Notes: generated by a model from the sequence alone, not told the origin. A DNA stretch of 64,000 nt from JAMBLL01 sp964460075 (GCA_964460075.1 CAYWPC010000001.1:1-64000), one strand, 5' to 3'; shown: positions 45,455 through 55,217, counted from the stretch's first letter. Numbers and translations: made by a program.

Positions 45455-45485
45455 CCTTTAACGCGGTCCAGTGAGGCCGAGAAGG
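45455..45485 (+). promoter_or_regulatory. PyrR-binding RNA element in pyr leader
   Basis: CCTTTAACGCGGTCC followed by AGTGAGGCCGAGAAGG matches the known PyrR-binding loop consensus (a TCC-N-GNGAGGY-TNNGAARG core) between pairing CCTT (45455-45458) and AAGG (45482-45485) arms. PyrR binds such loops when UMP is abundant. The terminal GAAGG also serves as Shine-Dalgarno for a short ORF starting at 45492. Confidence 0.85.
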
Positions 45486-45491
45486 ATGAGT

Positions 45492-45566
45492 ATGAACGCA
45501 CGCGTTAGACCGCACACCCAGGTGTGCGGTTTTGTTGTATCAAGGAGACGACCATGCGACAGGTGA
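45492..45566 (+). CDS. Candidate pyr leader peptide
   Basis: 24-codon ORF from ATG 45492 (in-frame ATG also at 45486). The Shine-Dalgarno GAAGG (45481-45485), 6 nt upstream, lies inside the PyrR-binding loop. The ORF reads straight through the terminator hairpin and stops at 45564-45566, 13 nt past the pyrR start in another frame. Translation would keep the hairpin from forming and could re-initiate at pyrR. Existence as a translated peptide is inference. Confidence 0.4.
   Translation: MNARVRPHTQVCGFVVSRRRPCDR
45510..45533 (+). terminator. Intrinsic terminator/attenuator of pyr operon
   Basis: CCGCACAC-CCAG-GTGTGCGG, an 8-bp perfect GC-rich stem with tetraloop, followed by TTTTGTTGT. It lies between the PyrR site and the pyrR ribosome binding site. 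Confidence 0.8.
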
Positions 45567-46087
45567 TGGACACCGACGATCTCGGGCGAGTGGTCAGACG
45601 AATCGCTCATGAGATCGCCGAGCGGAATCACGGCCTTGAGAGTGTCGTGCTTTTGGGCATCCCAACACGCGGGACGCCCTTTGCGGATCGGATCGCGACC
45701 GCCCTCTCCGAGATCGAAGGATCGCCGGTCGAGGCCGGATCTCTCGATATCGGGTTGTACCGAGACGACATCGACCGCCGACCCAGAGCACGTCTCGGCC
45801 CAACCAACATACCTGAGGCACTCGACGATAAGACTGTCGTCATCGCGGACGACGTCCTGTTCACGGGAAGGACGATTAGGGCAGCATTGGACGCACTCGC
45901 CGACATCGGCAGGCCGACGACAGTGCAACTAGCCGTTGTTGTTGACCGTGGACACAGGGAGCTTCCCATACGTGCCGACTATGTCGGGAAGAACATCCCG
46001 ACATCGCTCACTGAGCACGTATCTGTCCGTTTCGTCGAGATCGACGGTGAGGACGGAGTCTGGATCGGCGAGGGGGCAGGAACGTGA
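45554..46087 (+). CDS. pyrR: Bifunctional pyr operon regulator/uracil phosphoribosyltransferase PyrR
   Basis: 177 aa from ATG 45554 (AAGGAG 6 nt upstream). Phosphoribosyltransferase fold with the PRPP loop [23 protein letters not shown] and [21 protein letters not shown], whose basic residues bind RNA. When bound to UMP it should bind its own leader at 45455-45485 and reduce expression. First gene of pyrR-pyrB-pyrC-carA-carB-pyrD-pyrF. Overlaps pyrB as GTGA. Confidence 0.95.
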   Translation: MRQVMDTDDLGRVVRRIAHEIAERNHGLESVVLLGIPTRGTPFADRIATALSEIEGSPVEAGSLDIGLYRDDIDRRPRARLGPTNIPEALDDKTVVIADDVLFTGRTIRAALDALADIGRPTTVQLAVVVDRGHRELPIRADYVGKNIPTSLTEHVSVRFVEIDGEDGVWIGEGAGT

Positions 46088-47001
46088 ACCACTTTCTCAC
46101 AACACAAGACATCGACCGAGACGTGCTTGAGGACTTGCTAAAGGATGCAGAAGAGTTCGCAGATGTGCTGACGCGGCCGATCCCAAAGGTTCCAGCGCTA
46201 CGAGGCAAGACCGTTGCGACCATGTTTTTTGAACCTTCGACGAGAACCCGAATGTCCTTTGAGAAGGCGGCTAAGGCGCTCTCGGCAGACACGATGTCGT
46301 TCTCTCCGTCAACCTCGTCGTTGTCGAAGGGCGAATCCTTGAAGGACACTGTCCTCACTATTCGTGCAATGGGTGTCGATCTGATGGTGGTGCGTCACGG
46401 TGCTACGGGCGCACCTTGGCGGATCGCAGACTGGTTGGATGTCCCTGTGATCAACGGTGGCGATGGCGCCCATCAGCACCCGACGCAAGCGCTCCTCGAC
46501 TGCCTCACCATCCAGCAGCGGTTCGGCTCGCTCGACGGGTTGTCGATTGCGATCGTCGGAGATATCAGACACTCGAGAGTGGCTCGCTCCGACACCTACG
46601 CCATGGCGACTCTGGGAGCGGATGTAACGCTTGTCGGCCCACCAACGCTCCTCCCCGTCGACACTGAAGGATGGCCTGCTACGACGACGACAGATCTCGA
46701 CGGCATTCTCGACTCTGCCGACGTCGTGTACCTCCTGCGAGTGCAAACAGAGCGCGGCGGCGGGTCCGTGTTTCCTTCACTCCAGGAATACACGACGCGC
46801 TACGGCATCACAGCAGAGCGATTCGCACGGCTAAAGCCGGATGCAGTAGTACTACACCCTGGGCCGATGAACAGAGGAGTCGAGATCGCTCACGATGTTG
46901 CAGATGACGAGCGGGCACTCATCCTGCAGCAGGTCTCGAACGGCGTCGCTGTCCGCATGGCAGTCCTCTTCACTCTTTTGGGAGGTGAATCCGATGCTTG
47001 A
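46084..47001 (+). CDS. pyrB: Aspartate carbamoyltransferase catalytic subunit
   Basis: 305 aa from GTG 46084. Joins carbamoyl phosphate and aspartate. Carbamoyl-phosphate loop [13 protein letters not shown], the 80s loop with [25 protein letters not shown] and [11 protein letters not shown]. No regulatory pyrI gene follows. Ends 8 nt inside pyrC. Confidence 0.96.
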   Translation: MNHFLTTQDIDRDVLEDLLKDAEEFADVLTRPIPKVPALRGKTVATMFFEPSTRTRMSFEKAAKALSADTMSFSPSTSSLSKGESLKDTVLTIRAMGVDLMVVRHGATGAPWRIADWLDVPVINGGDGAHQHPTQALLDCLTIQQRFGSLDGLSIAIVGDIRHSRVARSDTYAMATLGADVTLVGPPTLLPVDTEGWPATTTTDLDGILDSADVVYLLRVQTERGGGSVFPSLQEYTTRYGITAERFARLKPDAVVLHPGPMNRGVEIAHDVADDERALILQQVSNGVAVRMAVLFTLLGGESDA

Positions 47002-48250
47002 CATCGTGATTTCAGGTGGAACCGTCCTCACGACCGACGGCCCCCAGGTAGTCGACGTCGGCATTGCCGACGGCTCCGTGGCACAACTGGGAACACATTT
47101 GGAGGGCACAACGAGTATCGATGCCTCCGGTACCTGGGTCGGCCCAGGATTCGTCGACTTGCACACGCATTTGCGAGAACCAGGGGAGGAATGGAAGGAA
47201 GACGTCGCGTCTGGAACAGCCGCGGCAGCAGCCGGTGGGTACACGGCTGTTGTGGCGATGCCGAACACCGTCCCCGCGATCGACAATGCTCAGGTAGCTC
47301 TCTTCGTCACCGAGCGCGGGCGACGTGACGGGTCGGCCGACGTGTTCGCCTCGGGTGCCCTCACTACGGGTCGGGAAGGTATCCACATGTCGCACATCGA
47401 CGAGCTGTGGGATGCTGGCGTCAGACTGTTCACCGATGACGGCACCTCCGTGGAGAGCGCAGCGGTCCTGCGGCTTGCGATGGAGTACATAGCGAATCTC
47501 GGAGGGGTAGTTGCCCAACACGCTGTCGACACGTCGCTGAGTACATACGGTTACATGCACGAAGGGGCGGTTTCGTCACGGTTAGGCATGTATGGCATCC
47601 CGTCCCAGGCAGAGGAGATTGTCCTGCAAAGAGATCTGGCTCTCGCTCGCCTGACAGGGGTCCGGTACCACCTGCAGCACATCACGACGGCTCGCTGCGT
47701 TGCAATCATCGCTGCGGCAAAGGACGAAGGTCTTCCCGTGACGGTCGAAGTGGCGCCACACCATCTGGCCTTCGACCACACCGCCGTTGCCACCACGGAT
47801 CCCGACTTCAAGATGATGCCGCCGCTACGGACCGAAGAAGATTGCAAGGCACTCAGCGAGGGCCTCCGATCAGGTGTCATCGACATCGTCGCAACCGATC
47901 ACGCACCGCACGCCGCTCGTGAGAAGGAAGTGCCTTTCGAGCATGCACCCAATGGTGTAATCGGCCTCGAGTGGGCTGCATCGATCGCCATCGAGACGCT
48001 CGGCCGACACCAGGAACGATTCTTCTCGGCAATGTCGATGACACCTGCAACGATCGGTCAGATCGCTGAACACGGCCAGCCAGTCGCGCCAGGGAACCCG
48101 GCACATCTCGTGGTCTTCGACCCGAGCGAGCAATGGATACCGACCACGACGTTGTCTCGATCGAGGAACTCACCGTATTTCGGCACGACACGCCACGGCA
48201 AGGTACGTGCCACGTTGCGCGCGGGTGAGGTGACATACACATCGACGTGA
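46994..48250 (+). CDS. pyrC: Dihydroorotase
   Basis: 418 aa, class I type, from ATG 46994 with GGGAGG upstream. Binuclear zinc site: DLHTHLREPG (two His), the carbamylated-Lys region in the following segment, H-x-Q in YHLQHITT, and the Asp in ATDHAPHAAREK. Forms dihydroorotate. Its stop overlaps carA as GTGA. Confidence 0.96.
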   Translation: MLDIVISGGTVLTTDGPQVVDVGIADGSVAQLGTHLEGTTSIDASGTWVGPGFVDLHTHLREPGEEWKEDVASGTAAAAAGGYTAVVAMPNTVPAIDNAQVALFVTERGRRDGSADVFASGALTTGREGIHMSHIDELWDAGVRLFTDDGTSVESAAVLRLAMEYIANLGGVVAQHAVDTSLSTYGYMHEGAVSSRLGMYGIPSQAEEIVLQRDLALARLTGVRYHLQHITTARCVAIIAAAKDEGLPVTVEVAPHHLAFDHTAVATTDPDFKMMPPLRTEEDCKALSEGLRSGVIDIVATDHAPHAAREKEVPFEHAPNGVIGLEWAASIAIETLGRHQERFFSAMSMTPATIGQIAEHGQPVAPGNPAHLVVFDPSEQWIPTTTLSRSRNSPYFGTTRHGKVRATLRAGEVTYTST

Positions 48251-49416
48251 AGCCTCAGGCATGTGTGGCATTGGCCGACGGGTCCGTCTTCCGTGGGACA
48301 GCCGTCGGCGCAGGCGGCATTGTCACGGGCGAGATCGTGTTCAACACGTCAATGACGGGGTACCAGGAAATCATCACAGACCCCTCATACGCCGGACAGA
48401 TAATTACCTTCACCGCCCCTCACATTGGCAACTACGGCACTTCGCCACTCGACGATCAGGCAGACACGATCCATGCGCGCGGTCTTGTGATGCGGCAACT
48501 CTCGGGAGTGGCGTCGTCGTGGCGTACCTGCGAGCCGCTGGAGGAGTACCTAGCGACACGTGGCGTCGTTGCGGTGACCGATGTCGACACCCGACGTCTC
48601 ACCAGGCACATTCGTGCCAGGGGAGCTATGTCTGCTGCCATTGGCTCAGATGTTGATATCTCGGATTTGATCGAGGCAGCAAGAGCAACCCCTCCGATGT
48701 CGGGCCGCGACCTGGCGAGCACAGTCACGACGAAGCAGGCCTATCACTGCCCTGCGAATGGATCGCCAATCGGCCATGTCGTAGCGTACGATTTCGGCAT
48801 CAAGCGAGACATCGTTGCGGCGATGCGCGCCCGTGGACTCGCTGTAACCGTCGTGCCGGCATCCACTTCCTCGACTGATGTGCTCGCCCTGGCACCTGAC
48901 GGTGTGTTCCTATCTAGCGGGCCGGGAGATCCTGAACCCCTCGTCGGACCCATCGAGGCTGTACGCGGCCTACTCGGCAGGATTCCCGTGTTCGGCGTTT
49001 GCTTGGGGCACCAGGTCCTCGGCCTCGCTCTGGGTGCCGAGACGTTCAAGCTGCCATTCGGCCACCACGGAGGGAATCAGCCAGTCGTGTGCGTCGAATA
49101 TGGCACCGTAGCGATCACAGCACATAACCATGGCTTCGCTGTAGATCTCTGGTCTTTGGCAGGCAAAGACCAGCCGCGGTGTGAAGGTCTCCCCACCAGC
49201 AACCAGGCACCAATGGGTGTCGACTCGAGGTTCGGACTCGTCGACAGCTCACACATGAACCTCAACGACGGAACGAATGAAGGCCTGGCGTGTCGCGAGA
49301 TCGATGCCTTCTCTGTCCAGTATCACCCGGAAGCAGCCCCTGGACCAAACGATGCAGCAGTGCACTTCGACCAATTCGCGTCGCTCATCGGAGGTGACCG
49401 TGCCGCGGCGACGTGA
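48247..49416 (+). CDS. carA: Carbamoyl-phosphate synthase small subunit
   Basis: 389 aa from GTG 48247. The N-terminal domain (DGSVFRGTAVGAGGI, FNTSMTGYQEI) is followed by a class I glutaminase with nucleophile Cys in GVCLGHQVLGLALG and the His-Glu pair QYHPEAAPGP. Supplies ammonia to CarB through a tunnel. Its last 17 nt overlap carB. Confidence 0.96.
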   Translation: MKPQACVALADGSVFRGTAVGAGGIVTGEIVFNTSMTGYQEIITDPSYAGQIITFTAPHIGNYGTSPLDDQADTIHARGLVMRQLSGVASSWRTCEPLEEYLATRGVVAVTDVDTRRLTRHIRARGAMSAAIGSDVDISDLIEAARATPPMSGRDLASTVTTKQAYHCPANGSPIGHVVAYDFGIKRDIVAAMRARGLAVTVVPASTSSTDVLALAPDGVFLSSGPGDPEPLVGPIEAVRGLLGRIPVFGVCLGHQVLGLALGAETFKLPFGHHGGNQPVVCVEYGTVAITAHNHGFAVDLWSLAGKDQPRCEGLPTSNQAPMGVDSRFGLVDSSHMNLNDGTNEGLACREIDAFSVQYHPEAAPGPNDAAVHFDQFASLIGGDRAAAT

Positions 49417-52400
49417 CATTGATTCCATCCTTGTGATCGGCTCCGGACCGATCGTCATAGGCCAGGGATGCGAGTTCGACTATTCGGGATCCCAAGCTGT
49501 GAAGGTCCTGCGTAGCCTCGGATATCGTGTTGTTCTCGTCAACTCGAATCCGGCAACGATCATGACCGACCCAGAGTTCGCAGATGCAACATACATCGAG
49601 CCGATCACAGCTAGGACGGTTTCGGAAATCATACGTAAGGAGCGTCCAGACGCCGTGCTCCCGACACTCGGCGGCCAGACCGCGCTCAACATCGTGATGG
49701 AGTTGGCGTCCGACGGTGTCTTTGATGCGTTTGACGTGCACATCCTCGGTGCGTCCATCGAGGCGATCAAGACGGCGGAGGATCGCGGTCGATTCAAGAG
49801 CGCCATGGAGCGAGCAGGCATTGCGACATCGCGAGGACACTACGTCGCAACCAGGGGTCAAGGTGACGCCGCTCTCGCCGAGCTCGGCCTTCCCGTGATG
49901 ATCCGTCCAAGCTACATCCTCGGTGGTGGAGGAACCGGACTAGCACACACTCGTGAAGAGTTCGACCGAATCCTCAAGAGGGGAATCGCGATGTCGCCCG
50001 TCGGAGAGGTGCTAGTGGAAGAGTCACTGTCGGGATGGAAGGAGTACGAGTTCGAGGTGATGCGTGACACGTCGGATAACGCTGTCATCGTTTGCGCCAT
50101 CGAGAACGTGGACCCAATGGGGATACATACGGGCGACAGCATCACCGTTGCGCCAACCATGACGCTTTCGGATCGTGAGTATCACGAGATGCGCGATGAA
50201 GCTATCACCTGCCTGAAGGTCATCGGTGTAGAGACCGGTGGATCAAACGTTCAGTTCGCCGTTGATCCAGCGTCAGGACGGCGGATCATCGTGGAAATGA
50301 ATCCTCGCGTATCGAGGTCGTCGGCGCTTGCATCGAAAGCGACAGGATTCCCGATCGCGAAGATTGCTGCCATGCTCGCGGTGGGGTTCTCACTCGACGA
50401 GATAGCGAACGACATCACCGGGGCCACACCGGCGTGCTTCGAGCCATCGCTGGACTACGTCGTAGTGAAGATTCCTCGGTTCGATTTCGCCAAATTCCCG
50501 TCCGTAAAGCCAGCGCTTGGAACATCGATGCAGTCCGTTGGCGAGGCGATGGCGATCGGGCGTACCTTCGCTGAGGCTATCCAGAAGGCCATCAGGTCGC
50601 TCGAGACGGGCCGGCTCGGCCTCAACGCCGACGCGGGAGAACTACGGATGCGCGACCTCCACGACGATGATCTCCTGAGGAGCATTGCGACCGCTACGCC
50701 CCAGCGTATCTTCCAAATAGGCGAGGCGATACGGCGAGGTATTCCCATCGAGGCGATCGCTGCCGCGTCGAGTATCGACCCCTGGTTCCTCGATCAGATC
50801 GCGCATATCGTGGAGGTTCGTTCATCCATCGAGGCCAGCGGGCCATCTCCAGAGGCGATGAGGCTCGCGAAACGCAGTGGTTTCTCGGATGGGCAGCTCG
50901 CCTTCGTCTGGAAAACGACAGAGGAGGACATACGAGAACGCAGGGCAGCGTGCTCCATCGACGTTACGTACAAGACTGTCGACACGTGTGCCGCCGAGTT
51001 CGAAGCCGAGACGCCCTACTTCTATTCCACCTACGAAGATGAGACGGAGGCGCACACGGCGCGAGGCAGATCTGTCATGGTTCTTGGATCGGGCCCAAAC
51101 AGGATCGGACAAGGAATCGAATTCGACTACTGCTGTGTCCACGCTGCGTTCGCGCTCGCAGAGATCGGCTACGAACCAGTGATGGTCAACTGCAATCCTG
51201 AGACCGTCTCGACCGACTATGACACGTCATCACGGTTGTATTTTGAACCGTTGACCGTAGAAGACGTCCTCGGCGTCGCTGCAGTTGAGAAGCCCATGGC
51301 AGTCATCGTCCAACTCGGTGGCCAGACGCCCCTCGGGTTGGCTCACGAGCTTGAGCGGTGCGGTCTGTCGATCGCCGGGACGAGTCCCGATGCTATCGAC
51401 ATGGCGGAGGACAGGGAGCGTTTCTCTGCACTTTGCACGGCACGAGGCATACGTCAGCCACCGAGTGGGACGGCGCTGTGTCTCACTGAAGTCCACGATG
51501 TGGCGGATCGAATCGGATTCCCTGCCCTTGTTCGCCCCTCGTACGTGCTGGGAGGCCGCGCTATGCGGATTGTCTACACGGATGAAGAGCTCTCTGACTA
51601 CGTAGCGGAACTCTACGGATCGGCACGAGACGGTGAGGTCGACCTGTCAGATGCTCCACTCCTGATCGATCGATTCCTCGAAGCAGCCCTCGAGGTCGAT
51701 GTTGACGCGGTGTTCGACGGCACGGACATCTACATCGGTGGGATTATGGAGCACATTGAAGAGGCAGGGGTTCATTCTGGAGACTCAGCCTGTGTCGTGC
51801 CTCCTGGAAGTCTCTCAAAGGAAGTCATCACGTCGATCACCGATATCACCCGGAGTCTCGCCGAGGGCCTGACCGTGCAAGGTCTCCTCAACATCCAGTT
51901 CGCTGTGAAGGGTGAAGACGTGTACGTTCTCGAGGCGAATCCGCGAGCGTCTCGAACGATCCCGTTCATCTCCAAGGCAACAGGTGTTCCCCTCGCCAAG
52001 ATCGCTACCCGAGTCATGATGGGGGAGCGACTCGTCGATCTTCGATCGTTAGGGGTCATCCCATTGGAAACTCCAGCGCTTCCGTACACGGCGATCAAGG
52101 AAGCTGTTCTGCCGTGGAGGCGGTTTCCCGACGAGGACACGCTCCTGGGGCCAGAGATGCGCGCCACAGGTGAGGTCATGGGCATAGGTAGCAGCCAGGG
52201 GCCCGCGTACGCGAAGGCGTTGCTGGGCGCAGGCCACGTGATTCCGCGGAGCGGCGCCGTGTTCGTCTCCCTTGCCGATCATGACAAGGACATCGGAACA
52301 GAGATCGCCGCCCTTCTCGTCAGTCTCGGATTCACACTCTTTGCTACCCACGGCACCGCAGGGCATCTGGCAAGACACGCGATTGCCACGACACATGTCG

Positions 52401-52660
52401 ACAAGGTCGGTGAGGGCACCTACGATCCAATCCGGCTGATTGAGGATGGCCGAATCGACCTCGTCATCAATACGCCTGCTGGGCGCAAGGCGCGCGGTGA
52501 CGGTCGGTTGATCAGAATGGCGGCGAACCGTCACGGAATCGCGACCGTCACAACCGCCGCAGGTGGCCTAGCTGTGGCACGAAGTCTTGAGACAGAGATG
52601 CAGGAAGAAGAACACGTAACGTCGCTTCAAGATCACCACCGTGCAATAGGTGCTCGATGA
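49400..52660 (+). CDS. carB: Carbamoyl-phosphate synthase large subunit
   Basis: 1086 aa from GTG 49400 (GGAGG 5 nt upstream). Two homologous ATP-grasp halves: PRRRDIDSILVIGSGPIVIGQ and the later VLGSGPNRIGQGIEFDYCCVH are the paired N-domain signatures; MNPRVSRSSALASKATG and ANPRASRTIPFISKATG are the paired ATP-site blocks. The C-terminal MGS-like allosteric domain (about 920-1060) should bind UMP or ornithine. Overlaps pyrD as ATGA. Confidence 0.97.
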   Translation: MPRRRDIDSILVIGSGPIVIGQGCEFDYSGSQAVKVLRSLGYRVVLVNSNPATIMTDPEFADATYIEPITARTVSEIIRKERPDAVLPTLGGQTALNIVMELASDGVFDAFDVHILGASIEAIKTAEDRGRFKSAMERAGIATSRGHYVATRGQGDAALAELGLPVMIRPSYILGGGGTGLAHTREEFDRILKRGIAMSPVGEVLVEESLSGWKEYEFEVMRDTSDNAVIVCAIENVDPMGIHTGDSITVAPTMTLSDREYHEMRDEAITCLKVIGVETGGSNVQFAVDPASGRRIIVEMNPRVSRSSALASKATGFPIAKIAAMLAVGFSLDEIANDITGATPACFEPSLDYVVVKIPRFDFAKFPSVKPALGTSMQSVGEAMAIGRTFAEAIQKAIRSLETGRLGLNADAGELRMRDLHDDDLLRSIATATPQRIFQIGEAIRRGIPIEAIAAASSIDPWFLDQIAHIVEVRSSIEASGPSPEAMRLAKRSGFSDGQLAFVWKTTEEDIRERRAACSIDVTYKTVDTCAAEFEAETPYFYSTYEDETEAHTARGRSVMVLGSGPNRIGQGIEFDYCCVHAAFALAEIGYEPVMVNCNPETVSTDYDTSSRLYFEPLTVEDVLGVAAVEKPMAVIVQLGGQTPLGLAHELERCGLSIAGTSPDAIDMAEDRERFSALCTARGIRQPPSGTALCLTEVHDVADRIGFPALVRPSYVLGGRAMRIVYTDEELSDYVAELYGSARDGEVDLSDAPLLIDRFLEAALEVDVDAVFDGTDIYIGGIMEHIEEAGVHSGDSACVVPPGSLSKEVITSITDITRSLAEGLTVQGLLNIQFAVKGEDVYVLEANPRASRTIPFISKATGVPLAKIATRVMMGERLVDLRSLGVIPLETPALPYTAIKEAVLPWRRFPDEDTLLGPEMRATGEVMGIGSSQGPAYAKALLGAGHVIPRSGAVFVSLADHDKDIGTEIAALLVSLGFTLFATHGTAGHLARHAIATTHVDKVGEGTYDPIRLIEDGRIDLVINTPAGRKARGDGRLIRMAANRHGIATVTTAAGGLAVARSLETEMQEEEHVTSLQDHHRAIGAR

Positions 52661-53565
52661 AGAACCTTGAGGTACGCCTTGGTCCGGCCGTCCTCTCGAC
52701 TCCTCTGGTCGTTGCCTCCGGCACGCTCGGGTCGATCGTCGAGTTCGGCGGCACGGTGGATCTCACCACATACGGTGCTGCAACGGCGAAGTCGGTGGCC
52801 CCGGAGGCATGGGAGGGAAGGCCTGCACCCCGTATGGCTCCAACGTACGCAGGGATGCTCAACGGGATCGGTGTGCAAAACCCTGGTATCGACGCATGGC
52901 TCCAAGACATCTCCCCCATGTTTGGGGAGCTGCCGACCGACATCTGGGGAAGTATCGTGGCCCATGACGTCGACGGTTTCGCCGAAGTTGCTGCCAAGAT
53001 GAGCGCCAGCGGTGTGGCAGCGATCGAGATCAATCTGTCATGCCCGAACCTGGATGGCCAGCCGTTCGGTCTCGATCCGGTCACGAGCGGAGCCATTGTC
53101 GAGGCAGTTCGTGCGGTCACGACGCTCCCCATTGGTGCGAAGTTGTCGCCAGATGCTCTGCCCATCTCCGCCGTGGCAGATGCCGCCATGACGAGCGGTG
53201 CCGACTGGCTGGTGATAGCCAACACGGTGATGGGAGCCGCCATCGACCCGAAGACGAGGAGGCCGGCATTGAGTGGGCTTATCGGAGGATATTCCGGCGC
53301 CGCAGTGCGACCGATCACCATTCGATGCGTTATCGAAGTTGCAAGGGATGTGCCGGAGGCACCAATCGTGGGCTGCGGCGGTGTACGTACGGCAGAACAC
53401 GTTGTGGAATATGTTCTTGCAGGCGCTGACGCGGTCGCCATTGGAACCGCTCATTTTTCCAAGCCACGAATTGCGGCACACATCATCAAGAACCTCCAGC
53501 GTTACCTCAAGAAACACAGCATCGAGTCGATCGCATCGCTCAAGGGAGCGTACGAACCGTGGTAG
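52657..53565 (+). CDS. pyrD: Dihydroorotate dehydrogenase, class 1 catalytic subunit
   Basis: 302 aa. VVASGTLGSIVEFG, AYAGMLNGIGVQNPG-like sequence, EINLSCPN (Cys129 the likely catalytic base) and GCGGVRTAEHVVEYVLAGADAVAIGTAHF fit the class 1B-type catalytic subunit. It lacks the N-terminal targeting helix and Ser base of class 2 enzymes. Class 1B enzymes usually need the Fe-S/FAD subunit PyrK to pass electrons to NAD; no pyrK lies in this operon. pyrF follows immediately. Confidence 0.9.
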   Translation: MKNLEVRLGPAVLSTPLVVASGTLGSIVEFGGTVDLTTYGAATAKSVAPEAWEGRPAPRMAPTYAGMLNGIGVQNPGIDAWLQDISPMFGELPTDIWGSIVAHDVDGFAEVAAKMSASGVAAIEINLSCPNLDGQPFGLDPVTSGAIVEAVRAVTTLPIGAKLSPDALPISAVADAAMTSGADWLVIANTVMGAAIDPKTRRPALSGLIGGYSGAAVRPITIRCVIEVARDVPEAPIVGCGGVRTAEHVVEYVLAGADAVAIGTAHFSKPRIAAHIIKNLQRYLKKHSIESIASLKGAYEPW

Positions 53566-54272
53566 TCGACAATCCGATCATTGTCGCTCTGGACTTGCCG
53601 ACAGCCGAAGAGGCGGTAAGACTCGCCAAAGCCGTCGCCCCCCACGTTGGGGCTTTCAAGATCGGGCTTGGTCTCCTTCACGGGCCAGGACCCGGAACCA
53701 TCGACGCCCTCGTTCGACTGGGGCTCCCCGTTTTCGCGGATGCGAAGCTTCACGATATTCCATCCCAGGTTGAGGCAGCCGCCGAACGGCTCGGACGGCA
53801 CGGCGCGCGATGGGTCACCGCCCACGTGGGCGGCGGCGAGGCGATGCTGACAGCAGCCGTCACAGGCCTGAGGCGAGGCGCGGGGACCGCCGAGGCCGGC
53901 ATTCTGGGTGTATCGGTATTGACGTCGCTGCGCGAGGTCGATCTCCAGCGTCTCGGAATCGACAGATCACCCGGCCAACTCGTGAGCAGGATGGCAAAGG
54001 TTGCAGCCGAAGCCGAATGCGAGGGACTCGTCTGCTCCCCACTTGAACTGAACGTTGTGCGTCAAGCCGCACCGAGCCTCGTGCGCGTGACGCCTGGCAT
54101 CAGAGCGCGAATGAGCGCGGACGACCAGGCTCGTGTCTCGTCCGCAAACGACGCTATCGCACGCGGTGCCACGTATCTCGTTATCGGGCGACCGATCACA
54201 GAATCGGACGACCCCGCCGCGGCGGCCGCAGAGATCCGTGAGGAGATCGCCGCTTGCGACCTCGAGCGTTGA
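53559..54272 (+). CDS. pyrF: Orotidine 5'-phosphate decarboxylase
   Basis: 237 aa from GTG 53559 (AAGGGAG upstream). The catalytic tetrad is in FADAKLHDIPSQV (D-x-K-x2-D), with the N-terminal VALDLPTAEEA and C-terminal VTPGIRA and YLVIGRPITES blocks. Last enzyme of UMP synthesis and last gene of the operon; pyrE is not in the window. Confidence 0.95.
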   Translation: MVVDNPIIVALDLPTAEEAVRLAKAVAPHVGAFKIGLGLLHGPGPGTIDALVRLGLPVFADAKLHDIPSQVEAAAERLGRHGARWVTAHVGGGEAMLTAAVTGLRRGAGTAEAGILGVSVLTSLREVDLQRLGIDRSPGQLVSRMAKVAAEAECEGLVCSPLELNVVRQAAPSLVRVTPGIRARMSADDQARVSSANDAIARGATYLVIGRPITESDDPAAAAAEIREEIAACDLER

Positions 54273-54278
54273 TACGAT
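54273..54278 (+). promoter_or_regulatory. -10 box of mihF operon
   Basis: TACGAT immediately after the pyrF stop; a 16-nt leader would carry the ribosome binding site GAAGGGAGG. Confidence 0.45.
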
Positions 54279-54300
54279 GGGGCACACGAAGGGAGGTCAC

Positions 54301-54609
54301 ATGCTGCCGGAGATGACAGATGAGCGGCGGGCAGCTGCGCTGTTGCGTGCGGCCGAGGCCAGAAGGATCCGAGCGGAGATCAAGCAACTCCTCAAGACCG
54401 GAAGTCTCACCTTTGGCGACGTGCTCGACCGGGCCGAAGCAGACGACCTCGTCGCTGGAGCACGAATACAGGCGATCGTTGGCTCCATGCCAGGCATGGG
54501 GAAGATCTCGACCAAGCGACTGCTCGATGAGATCGGCATCGCACCGAATCGAACGATCAGGGGACTCGGCAAGAGGCAGAGGGAGCACCTCCTTGAACGA
54601 TTCCCCTAA
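54301..54609 (+). CDS. mihF: Integration host factor, actinobacterial type (mIHF)
   Basis: 102 aa from ATG 54301 with GGGAGG 5 nt upstream. The H2TH/HhH-like nucleoid protein of Actinobacteria: LRAAEARRIRAEIKQLLKTG, DLVAGARIQAIVGSMPGMGKISTKRLLDEIGI and the Arg-rich RGLGKRQREHLL (pieces quoted). It bends DNA and is essential in mycobacteria. Overlaps gmk; gmk-rpoZ-coaBC follow as in M. tuberculosis. Confidence 0.93.
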   Translation: MLPEMTDERRAAALLRAAEARRIRAEIKQLLKTGSLTFGDVLDRAEADDLVAGARIQAIVGSMPGMGKISTKRLLDEIGIAPNRTIRGLGKRQREHLLERFP

Positions 54610-55177
54610 AGGGCAGCTCATCGTGATCGCAGGGCCGTCTGGTGTTGGAAAGTCGAGCATCATCGATGCCGTCATCAACCGCACAGAAGCTGCGTTCTCC
54701 GTGTCAGCAACAACAAAGCCGCCCCGAGATGGCGAGGTGGACGGCGTCGACTACCACTTCATCACACGCGCCGCATTCCTGGAGGCGATCGACCGTAAAC
54801 GTCTCCTCGAGTGGGCAGAGTACGCTGGCAATCTGTACGGAACAATGCGCAACGAGGTCGAGCCACGTCTTGCTGCAGGTACCAACGTGGTTCTCAACAT
54901 CGAGATCGAGGGGGCTAAGCAAGTTCGCAGATCGTTCCCGGATGGTGTGTACATATTTATCAGCCCACCATCCCTTGAAGAGCTTGCCAAGCGGCTCAAA
55001 GGCAGGGGAGATACCACGCCTCACGACATCGAACTGAGGTTTGCGGTTGCCGCGAGGGAGATCGCAGAGGCGCCGGAAGTCTTCGATCACATCGTTGTGA
55101 ATGACGAGTTGGACGCTGCGATCGCTCAGGTTCTCGATATACTGCAGAGAGTCGGCAGCGCGCTGCCCCGCACGTAG
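54593..55177 (+). CDS. gmk: Guanylate kinase
   Basis: 194 aa from TTG 54593 (GGGAG upstream), which overlaps mihF. Walker A GPSGVGKSS, the GMP-binding block SATTKPPRDGEVDGVDYHF, and EWAEYAGNLYGT are visible; the LID and C-terminal helices are complete. Phosphorylates GMP to GDP. Confidence 0.95.
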   Translation: MNDSPKGQLIVIAGPSGVGKSSIIDAVINRTEAAFSVSATTKPPRDGEVDGVDYHFITRAAFLEAIDRKRLLEWAEYAGNLYGTMRNEVEPRLAAGTNVVLNIEIEGAKQVRRSFPDGVYIFISPPSLEELAKRLKGRGDTTPHDIELRFAVAAREIAEAPEVFDHIVVNDELDAAIAQVLDILQRVGSALPRT

Positions 55178-55217
55178 TGCGACCATAGCGCACATCCACA
55201 CGAGGAGAACATAGATC

